Origin: Candidatus Muproteobacteria bacterium
GTDB lineage: Bacteria; Pseudomonadota; Gammaproteobacteria; Acidiferrobacterales; Sulfurifustaceae
Reading direction: 5' to 3'
DNA: 8,137 bases
Assembly: GCA_023266455.1 (NCBI GenBank)
Contig: JAHFQD010000071.1
Span: 1-8,137 of the forward strand
The notes under the pieces are model-generated. The model was not told the origin of the DNA, made no database searches, and saw nothing but the letters and a program-made list of their open reading frames with translations. Positions 1 through 6,979 of the stretch are shown here, piece after piece. The translations under genes were made by a program, and so were the position numbers. Each line of letters opens with the position of its first letter. Position 1 is the stretch's first letter.

Positions 1-1239
1 CGGTTGTGGTGGCGTGGCTTGCGCAATCCGGCGTATCGCGACCGCGTTTTAGAACGCTTCGGTTTCGCACCGCGCGTGAGCGCGCCGCATGTGATTTGGA
101 TTCACGCCGTCTCGGTCGGCGAGGCGCTCGCCGCCGCGCCGCTGGTGAAAAGTTTGTGGGAACGTTGTCCGGATCACCGCATCCTCATCACGACGATGAC
201 GCCAACCGGTTCCGCCACCGTCGCCGGTTTGTTCGGCGAGCGTGTCGATCATTGCTACGTGCCTTACGACTACCCGTCGGCGATTCGCCGTTTCCTCGAC
301 CGCACGCATCCCGAGCTCGCCATCATTATGGAAACCGAGTTGTGGCCGAATTTATTTCATCAATGCGCCAAGCGTGGTGTTCCGTTGGTGATGACCAACG
401 TGCGCATGTCCGAATCGTCGATGGAAAAATATCTGCGCATCGCGCCGACGCTGACGCGCCGCACGCTTTCGCAAGCGCGCATCCTCGCCGCGCAATCGAC
501 GGCTGACGCCGAGCGTTTGATGATGATGGGCGTACGTCCTGAGAAGGTGTACGTCACCGGTTCGATCAAATTCGAATTGGCCTTGCCGGCGACGCTCGCC
601 GAAACTGCGGAAGTATTGCGACGCGAGTGGGGCGCGGATCGACCGGTGTGGGTCGCGGGCAGCACGCATGAAGGCGAAGAGTTGTTCGTGCTCGCGGCGC
701 ATCGCGCGTTGCGAACCGATCCGCGATTCGCCAATGCGTTGCTCGTCATCGCGCCGCGACACCCAGAACGTTTTTCAGCGGTCGCGAAGTTGTGCCGTAA
801 AGAAGGGCACGCGATCGCGCTGCGCAGCGAACACCGCGGCGCGATCGACGACAAGGTCGATGTGCTCGTCGGCGATACCATGGGTGAGCTAATGCTGTTC
901 TACGGTGCTGGCGATTGCGCCTTCGTCGGCGGCAGTCTGGTGCCGGTCGGTGGGCACAACTTGCTGGAGGCCGAGGCGCTCGGCAAACCTGTCGTTTTCG
1001 GCCCACATATGTTCAATTTCAACGAAATCGCCCAACTTACGTTAGACCGCCACGCGGGAATCCAGGTGCCATCGCCCGAAGCCCTGGCGCCGGCACTCGC
1101 CGATTTCCTCGGCAACGCCAATCGCCGCGACCAAGCCGGCGAGGCCGGCCGTCGTTTAGTGCATGAAAATCGGGGGGCACTTAAGAAGACGGTGCATTTG
1201 CTGGAACCGCTGTTGCCGGTGCGTCAACATTCACAGTGA
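1..1239 (+). CDS. waaA: 3-deoxy-D-manno-octulosonic acid (Kdo) transferase, N-terminus off window
   Basis: WaaA (KdtA) transfers Kdo from CMP-Kdo onto lipid A precursor at the cytoplasmic face of the inner membrane, building the inner core of lipopolysaccharide. The frame is open from base 1 (the first codon reads Arg), and alignment from memory with the 425-residue E. coli protein suggests about 20 residues, including the membrane anchor, lie upstream of the window. The TTG at 4 is therefore not the true start. Visible family motifs in order are HAVSVGE (the Glu codon at 121-123 corresponds to the proposed catalytic base), TTMTPTGS, METELWPN, GSTHEGEE, RHPERF, VGDTMGEL, FVGGSLV and GGHNLLEAEALGKPV in the C-terminal nucleotide-sugar domain. 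The C-terminus ends close to that of E. coli. No frameshift is seen. The next gene is 251 bp away and a strong hairpin lies between, so waaA probably ends its own transcript. Identification is firm; only the number of Kdo residues added cannot be read. Confidence 0.96.
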   Translation, partial: RLWWRGLRNPAYRDRVLERFGFAPRVSAPHVIWIHAVSVGEALAAAPLVKSLWERCPDHRILITTMTPTGSATVAGLFGERVDHCYVPYDYPSAIRRFLDRTHPELAIIMETELWPNLFHQCAKRGVPLVMTNVRMSESSMEKYLRIAPTLTRRTLSQARILAAQSTADAERLMMMGVRPEKVYVTGSIKFELALPATLAETAEVLRREWGADRPVWVAGSTHEGEELFVLAAHRALRTDPRFANALLVIAPRHPERFSAVAKLCRKEGHAIALRSEHRGAIDDKVDVLVGDTMGELMLFYGAGDCAFVGGSLVPVGGHNLLEAEALGKPVVFGPHMFNFNEIAQLTLDRHAGIQVPSPEALAPALADFLGNANRRDQAGEAGRRLVHENRGALKKTVHLLEPLLPVRQHSQ

Positions 1240-1262
1240 TCCTGTTTCAGTTTGGAACCGCT

Positions 1263-1313
1263 TTCCCTCATCCCAACCCTTCTCCCGTCGGGAGAGGGGT
1301 TGGGGTGAGGGAA
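1263..1313. repeat. Long near-perfect inverted repeat, possible waaA terminator
   Basis: Arms 1263-1286 and 1290-1313 pair over 24 positions around a 3-base loop (gtc). The only non-Watson-Crick positions are two T-G pairs, which would be wobble pairs in RNA. The sequence is a C-rich arm (ccctcatcccaaccc) followed by its G-rich complement. It starts 24 bp after the waaA stop and is followed by only a short broken T run (gggtttcgtt), so it may end the waaA transcript or protect its 3' end. A shorter relative lies at 4494-4528, which suggests a dispersed intergenic repeat rather than a dedicated terminator. The rest of the gap (1314-1490) is G+C-rich, with no gene and no convincing promoter. 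Confidence 0.75.
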
Positions 1314-1490
1314 GGGTTTCGTTAAGCCACCTAATTCCAAGAGTTAGGCTGGCCAAGCCCCGGCCGGCTCGGCTAAGATAGCCCTTATAGTTTGGTGTTT
1401 TCCCGCCCCGGCCGATTGGCTGGAGAATCCTTAGGTGGGCGACCCGCAACCCCCCGTGGGTCCCGATCCCTACATTATTCAGAGGAAGTC

Positions 1491-1793
1491 ATGGCACGCG
1501 TTACCGTAGAAGATTGCTTAGAAAATGTCGAAAACCGTTTTCAATTAGTGTTGGTCGCCTCAAAACGCGCGCGCCAACTCGCCAATGGCGCTGAAGCCTT
1601 GGTCGGACGTGAAAACGATAAATCCACGGTTGTCGCGCTGCGGGAAATCGCTGCCGGCTTTATTACGAATTCGATCCTCGATGAAGAACCGCCCGCCCCA
1701 GCAGCGGCGGAGGCCAATGAAAACGCAGCCAACCAACCGGAAGCGAACGGGTTCGAACCCCCAGCAGCCCCCGGAACCGGGAGCATCGCCTAA
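1491..1793 (+). CDS. rpoZ: DNA-directed RNA polymerase omega subunit
   Basis: Omega helps fold and assemble the beta-prime subunit of RNA polymerase and, in E. coli, forms part of one (p)ppGpp-binding site. The 100-residue product begins [20 protein letters not shown] and continues with the family motifs [24 protein letters not shown] and [11 protein letters not shown], matching E. coli RpoZ (91 residues) almost position for position. The start at 1491 is chosen because homology begins exactly there and agagga (1481-1486) is a well-placed ribosome binding site; the frame is open further upstream but that extension has no support. From about residue 64 the sequence becomes an Ala/Pro/Glu/Asn-rich tail ([17 protein letters not shown]). 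That tail is the part overlapped in another frame by spoT. Partnership with spoT is common in gammaproteobacteria, although gmk, which often precedes rpoZ, is not here. Confidence 0.96.
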   Translation: MARVTVEDCLENVENRFQLVLVASKRARQLANGAEALVGRENDKSTVVALREIAAGFITNSILDEEPPAPAAAEANENAANQPEANGFEPPAAPGTGSIA

Positions 1794-3975
1794 GGCGCAA
1801 TCCGCTGTCGACAGCACGCACGGGTTTGAAATCAAGGACCTGTGCATTTTGCTGGAGACTTATCTTCCCCCGGCCGACGTCAAAGACGTCGAACGTGCGT
1901 ATGCATTCGGCGCCAAGGCGCACGCGGGGCAGTGCCGCTTAAGCGGCGAGCCTTACATCACCCATCCTCTCGAAGTCGCGCACGTGCTCGCGGGTCTGCG
2001 GCTCGACCCCGGCACGTTATGCGCGGCGTTGTTGCATGACGTCGTCGAAGACACCAACGTTGATCTCGACGGCATTCAAAAAGAATTCGGTCCCGAAGTC
2101 GCTGAGCTGGTCGACGGCGTATCGAAGATCACGCGCATGGAGTTCCAAAACCAGGAAGAGGAGCAGGCGGAAAATTTCCGCAAAATGCTACTCGCGATGG
2201 CGGCGGACATTCGCGTCATTCTTATCAAGCTCGCCGATCGCTTACATAACCTACGGACGATTTCCGCGCTGCCGCTCCCACGCCAACGCGCGCTCGCGCG
2301 CGAGACGCTCGACATCTACGCGCCGATCGCGAATCGCCTCGGTGTGCGTCGTTGGGGCTTGGAGCTGGAAGATTTAGGATTCGCCGTGCTCTATCCGCTG
2401 CGCTACCGCGTACTCAGCGAATCGATGCGCAAGCGCCACGGCAATCGCAAAGCGTTGGTGGAAAAAATTAGCAACGCGATGTTGAAACAACTGCAACAAG
2501 AACAGCTCGAAGCCGAAGTTCAGGGACGCGAAAAAAATCTCTACAGCACGTACAGGAAAATGCAGCAAAAGCATTTGTCATTCGAGCAGGTGCACGACGT
2601 TTACGGTTTCCGCGTGGTCGTCGATAAGGCCGACAATTGTTACCGCGCGCTCGGTATGGTCCACAATTTGTACAAGCCGATTCCCGGCCGCTTCAAAGAC
2701 TACATCGCGATTCCCAAAGCCAACGGTTATCAATCGCTACACACGGTCATTTTCGGACCGTTCGGCGTTTCCATCGAAATTCAAATCCGCACGCAAGAGA
2801 TGCATCGCGTCGCCGAAGCCGGCGTGGCCTCGCATTGGTTGTACAAAACCGGCGACGCCAACGACCCGATGCGCCAGCGCGCGCTGCAGTGGCTGAAGGA
2901 CTTACTCGAAACTCAGCAAAAAGCCGGCAATCCACACGAATTTCTCGAACACCTCAAGGTCGATTTATTTCCCGATGAGGTCTACGTCTTCACACCCAAC
3001 GGCGAAATTAAAAAACTTCCGCGCGGCGCCACGGTGGTGGATTTCGCGTACGACGTGCACACCGACCTCGGCAACCGCTGCATCTCCGCCAAGGTCAACG
3101 GCCAACTCGCGCCGCTGCGCACTATGTTGAAGAACGGCGACCGCGTCGAAATTCTCACTGCCGAATGGGCCCACCCGAGTCCGGCGTGGCTCGATTACGT
3201 GGTCACGAGCAAGGCGCGCGCGAACGTGCGCCAATTTCTGAAGAATCAAAAGTTCGACGAAGCGGTGAAGCTCGGCAAGCGTCTGCTCGATCGCGCGTTG
3301 AAAGACGCGGGCTTGGATCCGTCGAAGGTGACCGACGTGCACCGCCAAACGTTGTTAACCAGTTTGAAGTTGACCGACTGGAATAATTTGATGAACGACA
3401 TCGGCCTCGGCAATCGCTTAGCAGCGGTGGTCGCGCGTCAATTGGTGCCGTCGTCCGATCCCATAGAAAAATCCGGCTTCGCGCTTACGCGTCGCTTTCG
3501 TAAATTGCTCAAGAGCGATAAGAACAAAACGCCGTCGCTCGCGATTCGCGGCACCGAAGGCATCGTCGTTACGTATGGACGTTGTTGTCATCCGATCCCC
3601 GGCGATCCGGTTGTGGGATTTTTATCAGCAGGCCGCGGCGTTGTGGTGCATACCGACGATTGTCCGAATCTCGGAAAATATCGCGAGCATCCGGAACAGT
3701 GGATCGACGTGCAGTGGGAAGCCGATATTGAGCGCGCGTTCCCGGTGAGCTTCCGCGTGCAGGTGAAGAACCAACGCGGTGTGTTGGCCTCGGTCGCCGC
3801 CACGATTTCGGAACAAGACGCCAACATCGACGCCGTCAGCACCGACGACCGCGACGGCCAAGTCGCCGCCATGGATTTCATCGTCGAAGTTCGCAGCCGC
3901 GCCCATCTTGCGAGTATCATGCGCCGCCTGCGCGCGCTCGACAGCGTGGTAAAGGTCAGCCGCCGCAAAGGCTAG
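1717..3975 (+). CDS. spoT: Bifunctional (p)ppGpp synthetase/hydrolase SpoT
   Basis: SpoT makes and degrades the alarmone (p)ppGpp in the cytoplasm. With the ATG at 1717 the product is 752 residues (E. coli about 702). Domains in order: HD hydrolase (about 50-200) with metal ligands H83, H107, D108 and D174, each offset by exactly 30 from the Streptococcus Rel enzyme, plus E111-D112; synthetase (about 255-370) with D294 and E354; RFKD at 325-328, the RXKD form typical of bifunctional enzymes rather than RelA; TGS (about 416-478, [16 protein letters not shown]); a linker with RCCHPIPGD (C623, C624); ACT (about 676-750). Both active sites look intact. The start is uncertain. ATG 1717 has ggagg at 1709-1713, only 3 bases away, and lies 77 nt inside rpoZ in another frame. 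ATG 1681 is possible, and TTG 1849 (aagga at 1834-1838) would give 708 residues but lose the first conserved helix. The gene sits between rpoZ and ridA, probably in one transcript. Confidence 0.96.
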   Translation: MKTQPTNRKRTGSNPQQPPEPGASPKAQSAVDSTHGFEIKDLCILLETYLPPADVKDVERAYAFGAKAHAGQCRLSGEPYITHPLEVAHVLAGLRLDPGTLCAALLHDVVEDTNVDLDGIQKEFGPEVAELVDGVSKITRMEFQNQEEEQAENFRKMLLAMAADIRVILIKLADRLHNLRTISALPLPRQRALARETLDIYAPIANRLGVRRWGLELEDLGFAVLYPLRYRVLSESMRKRHGNRKALVEKISNAMLKQLQQEQLEAEVQGREKNLYSTYRKMQQKHLSFEQVHDVYGFRVVVDKADNCYRALGMVHNLYKPIPGRFKDYIAIPKANGYQSLHTVIFGPFGVSIEIQIRTQEMHRVAEAGVASHWLYKTGDANDPMRQRALQWLKDLLETQQKAGNPHEFLEHLKVDLFPDEVYVFTPNGEIKKLPRGATVVDFAYDVHTDLGNRCISAKVNGQLAPLRTMLKNGDRVEILTAEWAHPSPAWLDYVVTSKARANVRQFLKNQKFDEAVKLGKRLLDRALKDAGLDPSKVTDVHRQTLLTSLKLTDWNNLMNDIGLGNRLAAVVARQLVPSSDPIEKSGFALTRRFRKLLKSDKNKTPSLAIRGTEGIVVTYGRCCHPIPGDPVVGFLSAGRGVVVHTDDCPNLGKYREHPEQWIDVQWEADIERAFPVSFRVQVKNQRGVLASVAATISEQDANIDAVSTDDRDGQVAAMDFIVEVRSRAHLASIMRRLRALDSVVKVSRRKG

Positions 3976-3996
3976 TTCAATATTCTCGAGGAAAAA

Positions 3997-4452
3997 ATGA
4001 AACGCACCGTGATCAGCACCCCCGATGCGCCGCAAGCCATCGGCACTTACTCGCAAGCCGTAAGAGTCGGCGACACTGTTTATCTTTCTGGCCAAATCCC
4101 TTTAGTGCCGCGCACCATGGATTTGGACGGCGGCAACGTCAGCACCCAAATCGCCCGCATCTTCGAAAACATCTCCGCCGTCGCCAAAGAAGCCGGCGGC
4201 AGCCTGAGCGACATCGTTAAGCTGACGGTGTTCTTGACCGACCTGGCGAACTTCCCGCAAGTGAACGAAGTCATGGCGCAATATTTCCAACCGCCCTATC
4301 CAGCGCGCTCCACCATCGGCGTCGCCTCGCTACCGCGCAGCGCGGTGGTTGAAGTCGAAGCGACCATGGTGATCGCCGGCAAGAGCGCCACGAAGGCCGC
4401 GAAGCCGAAGAAGAAAGCGATGAAGAAGAAGGCGAAGAAAGGTCGTCGTTAA
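3997..4452 (+). CDS. ridA: Rid-family (YjgF/YER057c/UK114) enamine/imine deaminase with lysine-rich tail
   Basis: Rid proteins are small trimeric enzymes; RidA hydrolyses reactive enamine/imine intermediates such as 2-aminoacrylate released by PLP enzymes. Residues 1-128 match the family: APQAIGTYSQAV, VYLSGQIPLVP, IVKLTVFLTDL, and the signature YPARSTIGVASLP with R104 equivalent to the catalytic Arg of RidA, followed by VEVEA (E119/E121). E. coli RidA stops about here at 128 residues. This protein continues for 23 more residues made almost wholly of Lys, Ala, Pro and Arg (KPKKKAMKKKAKKGRR at the end), a strongly basic, disordered-looking extension like histone-H1-type tails. The start is supported by gagga at 3988-3992. 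It begins 21 bp after spoT and is likely cotranscribed. A Rid gene after spoT also occurs in Pseudomonas and Xanthomonas relatives, as I recall. The exact Rid subgroup is not certain. Confidence 0.9.
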   Translation: MKRTVISTPDAPQAIGTYSQAVRVGDTVYLSGQIPLVPRTMDLDGGNVSTQIARIFENISAVAKEAGGSLSDIVKLTVFLTDLANFPQVNEVMAQYFQPPYPARSTIGVASLPRSAVVEVEATMVIAGKSATKAAKPKKKAMKKKAKKGRR

Positions 4453-4455
4453 AGT

Positions 4456-4474
4456 TGCGTATCAAAACTACGCA
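4456..4474. terminator. Weak hairpin after ridA
   Basis: TGCGTA (4456-4461) and TACGCA (4469-4474) form a 6-bp perfect stem with a 7-base loop, four bases after the ridA stop. There is no T run after it, so it is at best a weak or Rho-assisted end of the rpoZ-spoT-ridA transcript. Confidence 0.3.
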
Positions 4475-4493
4475 TCAATCAGACTGAAACGGT

Positions 4494-4528
4494 CCCCTCT
4501 CCCATAGGGAGCGGGGCAGGGTGAGGGG
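4494..4528. repeat. Intergenic hairpin related to the repeat at 1263-1313
   Basis: The arms 4494-4503 and 4507-4516 pair at 9 of 10 positions around the loop ata. The right side continues as gggtgagggga, the same ending pattern (gggtgaggga) as the hairpin after waaA. Both copies share the plan C-rich arm, short loop, gggag-n-gggg, gggtgaggg. Finding it in two separate gaps points to a dispersed palindromic repeat family. It may also help end transcription before recG. Confidence 0.6.
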
Positions 4529-4563
4529 AGATTTAAGAGGTAGTTGCTGATGTCTCTCCAAGC

Positions 4564-4609
4564 TCCCGTCCCAGCTCTTCCCCACATGCGAGGAAGAGAA
4601 TGGGAGGGA
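4564..4609. repeat. Imperfect inverted repeat upstream of recG
   Basis: The left arm (about 4564-4581, ending ctcttcc) pairs with the right arm (4592-4609, beginning ggaagag): seven consecutive pairs next to a 10-base loop, then an interrupted outer stem (tccc with ggga). It lies 52 bp before the recG start with no T run after it. It could be a degenerate mobile repeat or a structure in the recG leader; its role is unknown. A small palindrome, AGGAT-aa-ATCCT, follows at 4623-4634. Confidence 0.5.
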
Positions 4610-4660
4610 ACAGGACTCAAGCAGGATAAATCCTAATTTAGAAATGTAAGAGCCATCCCT

Positions 4661-6748
4661 TTGAACCACCCCAACACGGACATCACCACCACGCCAGTGA
4701 CGGCGCTCAAAGGCATCGGCCCCAAACTCGCCGAAAAGCTCACGCGCCTCGGCATCCACACCGTTCAAGACGTTCTCTTCCACCTCCCCTTCCGCTACGA
4801 AGACCGCACCCGCCTAACCCCCATGGGTGCGCTGCGCCCCGGTGTCGAAGCCCTTATCGCCGGCACCGTCGAACTCGCCGACGTCGTGCAACGCCGCCGC
4901 CGCGCTTTATTAGTCCGCGTCGCCGATGGCACTGGTCATTTAATGCTGCGTTTTTTTTACTTCAACGCCGCCCAACAAAAAAATCTCTCTCGCGGCACAC
5001 GCGTGCGTATCTACGGCGAAGCGCGCTTCGGCCCGGGCGGGCTGGAGATGGTGCACCCGCAATATCAAATCCTGATCGGCGACGCGCCGGCGCAACCCGA
5101 AGACCGTCTCACGCCGGTCTATCCCACCACCGAAGGGCTGCACCAACCGACGCTGCGCCGACTCGCGCAACAAGCGATCGAACGTTGGCTCGATAAAATT
5201 CCCGAAGGCTTGCCGACAGAATTGTTGCCGTCGTTAAATTTACCGTCGCTGCAAGAAGCGCTGGCCTATGTACATTTCCCACCGCCGTCGGCGGACGTCG
5301 AAAAACTTCTCGCCGGCAAACATCCAACGCAAGCGCGACTCGCGTTCGAAGAGCTGCTCGCGCATCAACTCAGTCTGCGTCGCCGGCGCGCGCAACTCGC
5401 CGCGTTGCGCGCGCCGGCGTTCGCGTGCGAAAGCAAACTCTTCGCGCAAATGGCGCAACAGCTGCCGTACGAACTCACGAATGCGCAAAAGCGCGTGCTC
5501 GAAGAAATTTTGATGGACTTGCGTCGCCCGCAACCGATGCAACGCTTGGTGCAAGGCGACGTCGGCTCGGGCAAAACCGTGGTCGCCGCCGCCGCCGCGT
5601 TGGCGGCGGTCGAATCCGGTTACCAAGTCGCGATCATGGCGCCGACCGAGTTACTCGCGGCGCAACACCTGCGAAATTTTTCCACTTGGCTGCAGCCGCT
5701 CGGCGTCGATGTCGTCGGCCTCACCGCCAAACTCAAAACGCGCGAACGCGTCAACGCCGTCGCCAATCTTGCTGCCGGCAAAACACCCGTCACCGTCGGC
5801 ACGCACGCGCTGTTTCAAGACGAAGTCCAATTCGCCAATCTCGGTTTAATCATCGTCGACGAACAACACCGCTTCGGCGTCGACCAACGTTTGCAGTTGC
5901 GCGAGAAAGGCAGACGCGGCGATTACCAACCGCACCAACTCATCATGACCGCGACCCCGATCCCGCGCACGCTCGCGCAAACCGCCTACGCGGATCTCGA
6001 CGTCTCTGCCATCGACGAGTTACCGCCGGGAAGAAAACCCGTCGACACTGTCGCCGTGCCATCGTCACGCCGCGCCGACGTCGTCGAACGCGTCCAAGTC
6101 GCCTGCCAAAGCGGCCGCCAAGCGTACTGGGTTTGCCCCACCATCGAAGAGTCCGACGTCCTCGACATCCAAGCCGCCACCGACACCGAACAGGTGCTCA
6201 AAGAAGCGCTCAGCGGAATCCGCATCGCCCTAATCCACGGCCGCCTGAAGTCGAAAGAAAAAGAAAAAATCATGTCCGCGTTCCAAAAACGCGAGATCGA
6301 TTTATTGGTGGCCACCACGGTCATCGAAGTCGGCGTCGATGTGCCAAACGCAACCCTAATGATCATCGAAAACGCCGAACGCCTAGGACTAGCCCAACTC
6401 CACCAACTAAGAGGCCGAGTGGGTCGCGGTGCTGAAACCAGTGCCTGCGTTTTGTTATACGAACCCCCGCTATCCGACTTCGCCCACGCCCGCATCGCAG
6501 CGCTGCGCGAATCCAGTGACGGTTTCGAAATCGCTCAAAAAGACTTAGAAATGCGCGGACCTGGAGAACTTTTTGGAACACGCCAAGCCGGATTGCCGCA
6601 ATTTCGTATCGCAGATATCACTCGCGACGCAGCGTGTTTGCCGAGAATACAAACGGTGGCGGAGCAGCTTATGAGAGAGTATCCGGAGTGTGTAGAACCG
6701 TTGCTGCGGAGATGGATTGGATCAAGAGAGGGATATAGCGGAGTGTGA
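4661..6748 (+). CDS. recG: ATP-dependent DNA helicase RecG
   Basis: RecG is a superfamily 2 helicase that remodels stalled forks, reverses replication forks and migrates Holliday junction branches. The 695-residue product matches E. coli RecG (693) along its length. It has the N-terminal wedge/OB region (LKGIGPKLAEKL, FHLPFRYEDRT, HPQYQI, VYPTTEGL), Walker A GDVGSGKT at 299-306, DEQH at 400-403, TATPIPRT, VATTVIEVGVDVPNA, QLRGRVGRG at 582-590, and the C-terminal RGPGELFGTRQAG region. The start is the TTG at 4661: the in-frame stop at 4634 leaves no upstream alternative, homology reaches this point, and aagag (4648-4652) is a weak ribosome site. TTG with a weak site suggests low expression. 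The last stretch (after about 6350) uses more CTA, AGA and GGA codons than the body of the gene, although the protein stays conserved to the end. It is preceded by a 208-bp gap and may have its own promoter. Confidence 0.96.
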   Translation: MNHPNTDITTTPVTALKGIGPKLAEKLTRLGIHTVQDVLFHLPFRYEDRTRLTPMGALRPGVEALIAGTVELADVVQRRRRALLVRVADGTGHLMLRFFYFNAAQQKNLSRGTRVRIYGEARFGPGGLEMVHPQYQILIGDAPAQPEDRLTPVYPTTEGLHQPTLRRLAQQAIERWLDKIPEGLPTELLPSLNLPSLQEALAYVHFPPPSADVEKLLAGKHPTQARLAFEELLAHQLSLRRRRAQLAALRAPAFACESKLFAQMAQQLPYELTNAQKRVLEEILMDLRRPQPMQRLVQGDVGSGKTVVAAAAALAAVESGYQVAIMAPTELLAAQHLRNFSTWLQPLGVDVVGLTAKLKTRERVNAVANLAAGKTPVTVGTHALFQDEVQFANLGLIIVDEQHRFGVDQRLQLREKGRRGDYQPHQLIMTATPIPRTLAQTAYADLDVSAIDELPPGRKPVDTVAVPSSRRADVVERVQVACQSGRQAYWVCPTIEESDVLDIQAATDTEQVLKEALSGIRIALIHGRLKSKEKEKIMSAFQKREIDLLVATTVIEVGVDVPNATLMIIENAERLGLAQLHQLRGRVGRGAETSACVLLYEPPLSDFAHARIAALRESSDGFEIAQKDLEMRGPGELFGTRQAGLPQFRIADITRDAACLPRIQTVAEQLMREYPECVEPLLRRWIGSREGYSGV

Positions 6749-6787
6749 AATATATTCTCTAGCTTAATATTACAGGATCATTATTTT

Positions 6788-6821
6788 TTTGAGAAATTTA
6801 TGGAAAAATTCTTCTCTCAAA
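6788..6821 (+). promoter_or_regulatory. Possible start-masking hairpin at the small gene
   Basis: TTTGAGA (6788-6794) is the exact complement of TCTCAAA (6815-6821). The left arm contains the only purine-rich site (gagaa, 6791-6795) before the ATG at 6800, and the ATG would lie in the loop. If formed in the mRNA it would hide that start. The right arm also touches aaagga (6819-6824), which serves the alternative GTG start at 6830. The stem is short and A+T-rich, so this is a tentative call. Confidence 0.25.
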
Positions 6822-6979
6822 GGAAAATTGTGGCGATTGTCATGTTAGCCATAGCCACGACGTATCAATTACAGATTGTAATTGTGAGGTGCTTCCGCCC
6901 TATGCTTGCTAGAGTGCTTGTACACCTATTGACGGTTTATCGAAGCGTAGAGGCTATCTCTAGTCTCGTGAAGGTATGA
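6800..6979 (+). CDS. Small hydrophobic protein, coupled upstream partner of the DUF2971 gene
   Basis: I do not recognise this 59-residue frame. It begins MEKFFSQRKI, has a hydrophobic stretch at about 10-30 (IVAIVMLAIATTYQLQIVIV) that could span a membrane, then basic residues and a second amphipathic or hydrophobic segment at 35-48 (MLARVLVHLLTVYR). Its TGA (6977-6979) overlaps the next gene's ATG as ATGA. That next gene has no properly spaced ribosome site (aagg ends one base before its ATG) and has an in-frame stop at 6961, so its translation most likely depends on ribosomes ending here. This is the main evidence that the frame is real. Two starts are possible: ATG 6800 with weak gagaa, or GTG 6830 with a better site, aaagga at 6819-6824 spaced 5 bases, giving 49 residues that begin almost directly with the hydrophobic segment. 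Composition is A+T-rich like its partner. It could be a membrane anchor, a regulator, a small toxin, or only a leader peptide. Confidence 0.5.
   Translation: MEKFFSQRKIVAIVMLAIATTYQLQIVIVRCFRPMLARVLVHLLTVYRSVEAISSLVKV
6866..6884. promoter_or_regulatory. 19-bp dyad inside the small gene
   Basis: CAATTACA (6866-6873) and TGTAATTG (6877-6884) are perfect 8-base inverted repeats around gat. The size and symmetry resemble an operator for a dimeric helix-turn-helix protein, but the site is inside the small reading frame, about 90 bp before the DUF2971 gene. A TTGACG at 6929-6934 lies downstream with no good -10 partner, so no promoter can be tied to it. Confidence 0.3.

Noticed and set aside
1374..1391. 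TAAGAT and TATAGT as -10 boxes for rpoZ
   Set aside because: Neither has a -35-like hexamer at 16-18 bases, so the promoter cannot be placed with any confidence.
1392..1490. Upstream extension of the rpoZ frame
   Set aside because: Omega homology begins exactly at MARVTVED (1491), which has its own ribosome site. The upstream part encodes unconserved G+C-rich sequence.
3588..4095. Minus-strand frames across the spoT end and ridA start
   Set aside because: They are antisense to conserved genes, have no ribosome site and no family resemblance, and are explained by codon bias.
5425..6435. Long plus-strand frame of 336 codons inside recG
   Set aside because: The product is dominated by Arg, His, Pro and Thr with no recognisable motif, and it lies in an alternative frame of a fully conserved recG. 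It is a G+C-rich shadow.
6751..6770. TATATT and TAATAT as -10 boxes for the cassette
   Set aside because: The expected -35 positions fall on unrelated sequence in the recG end. A+T-rich DNA gives such matches by chance.
6781..6790. T run after recG as a terminator
   Set aside because: There is no G+C stem before it; the only pairing nearby is a short all-A/T foldback (aatat/atatt).
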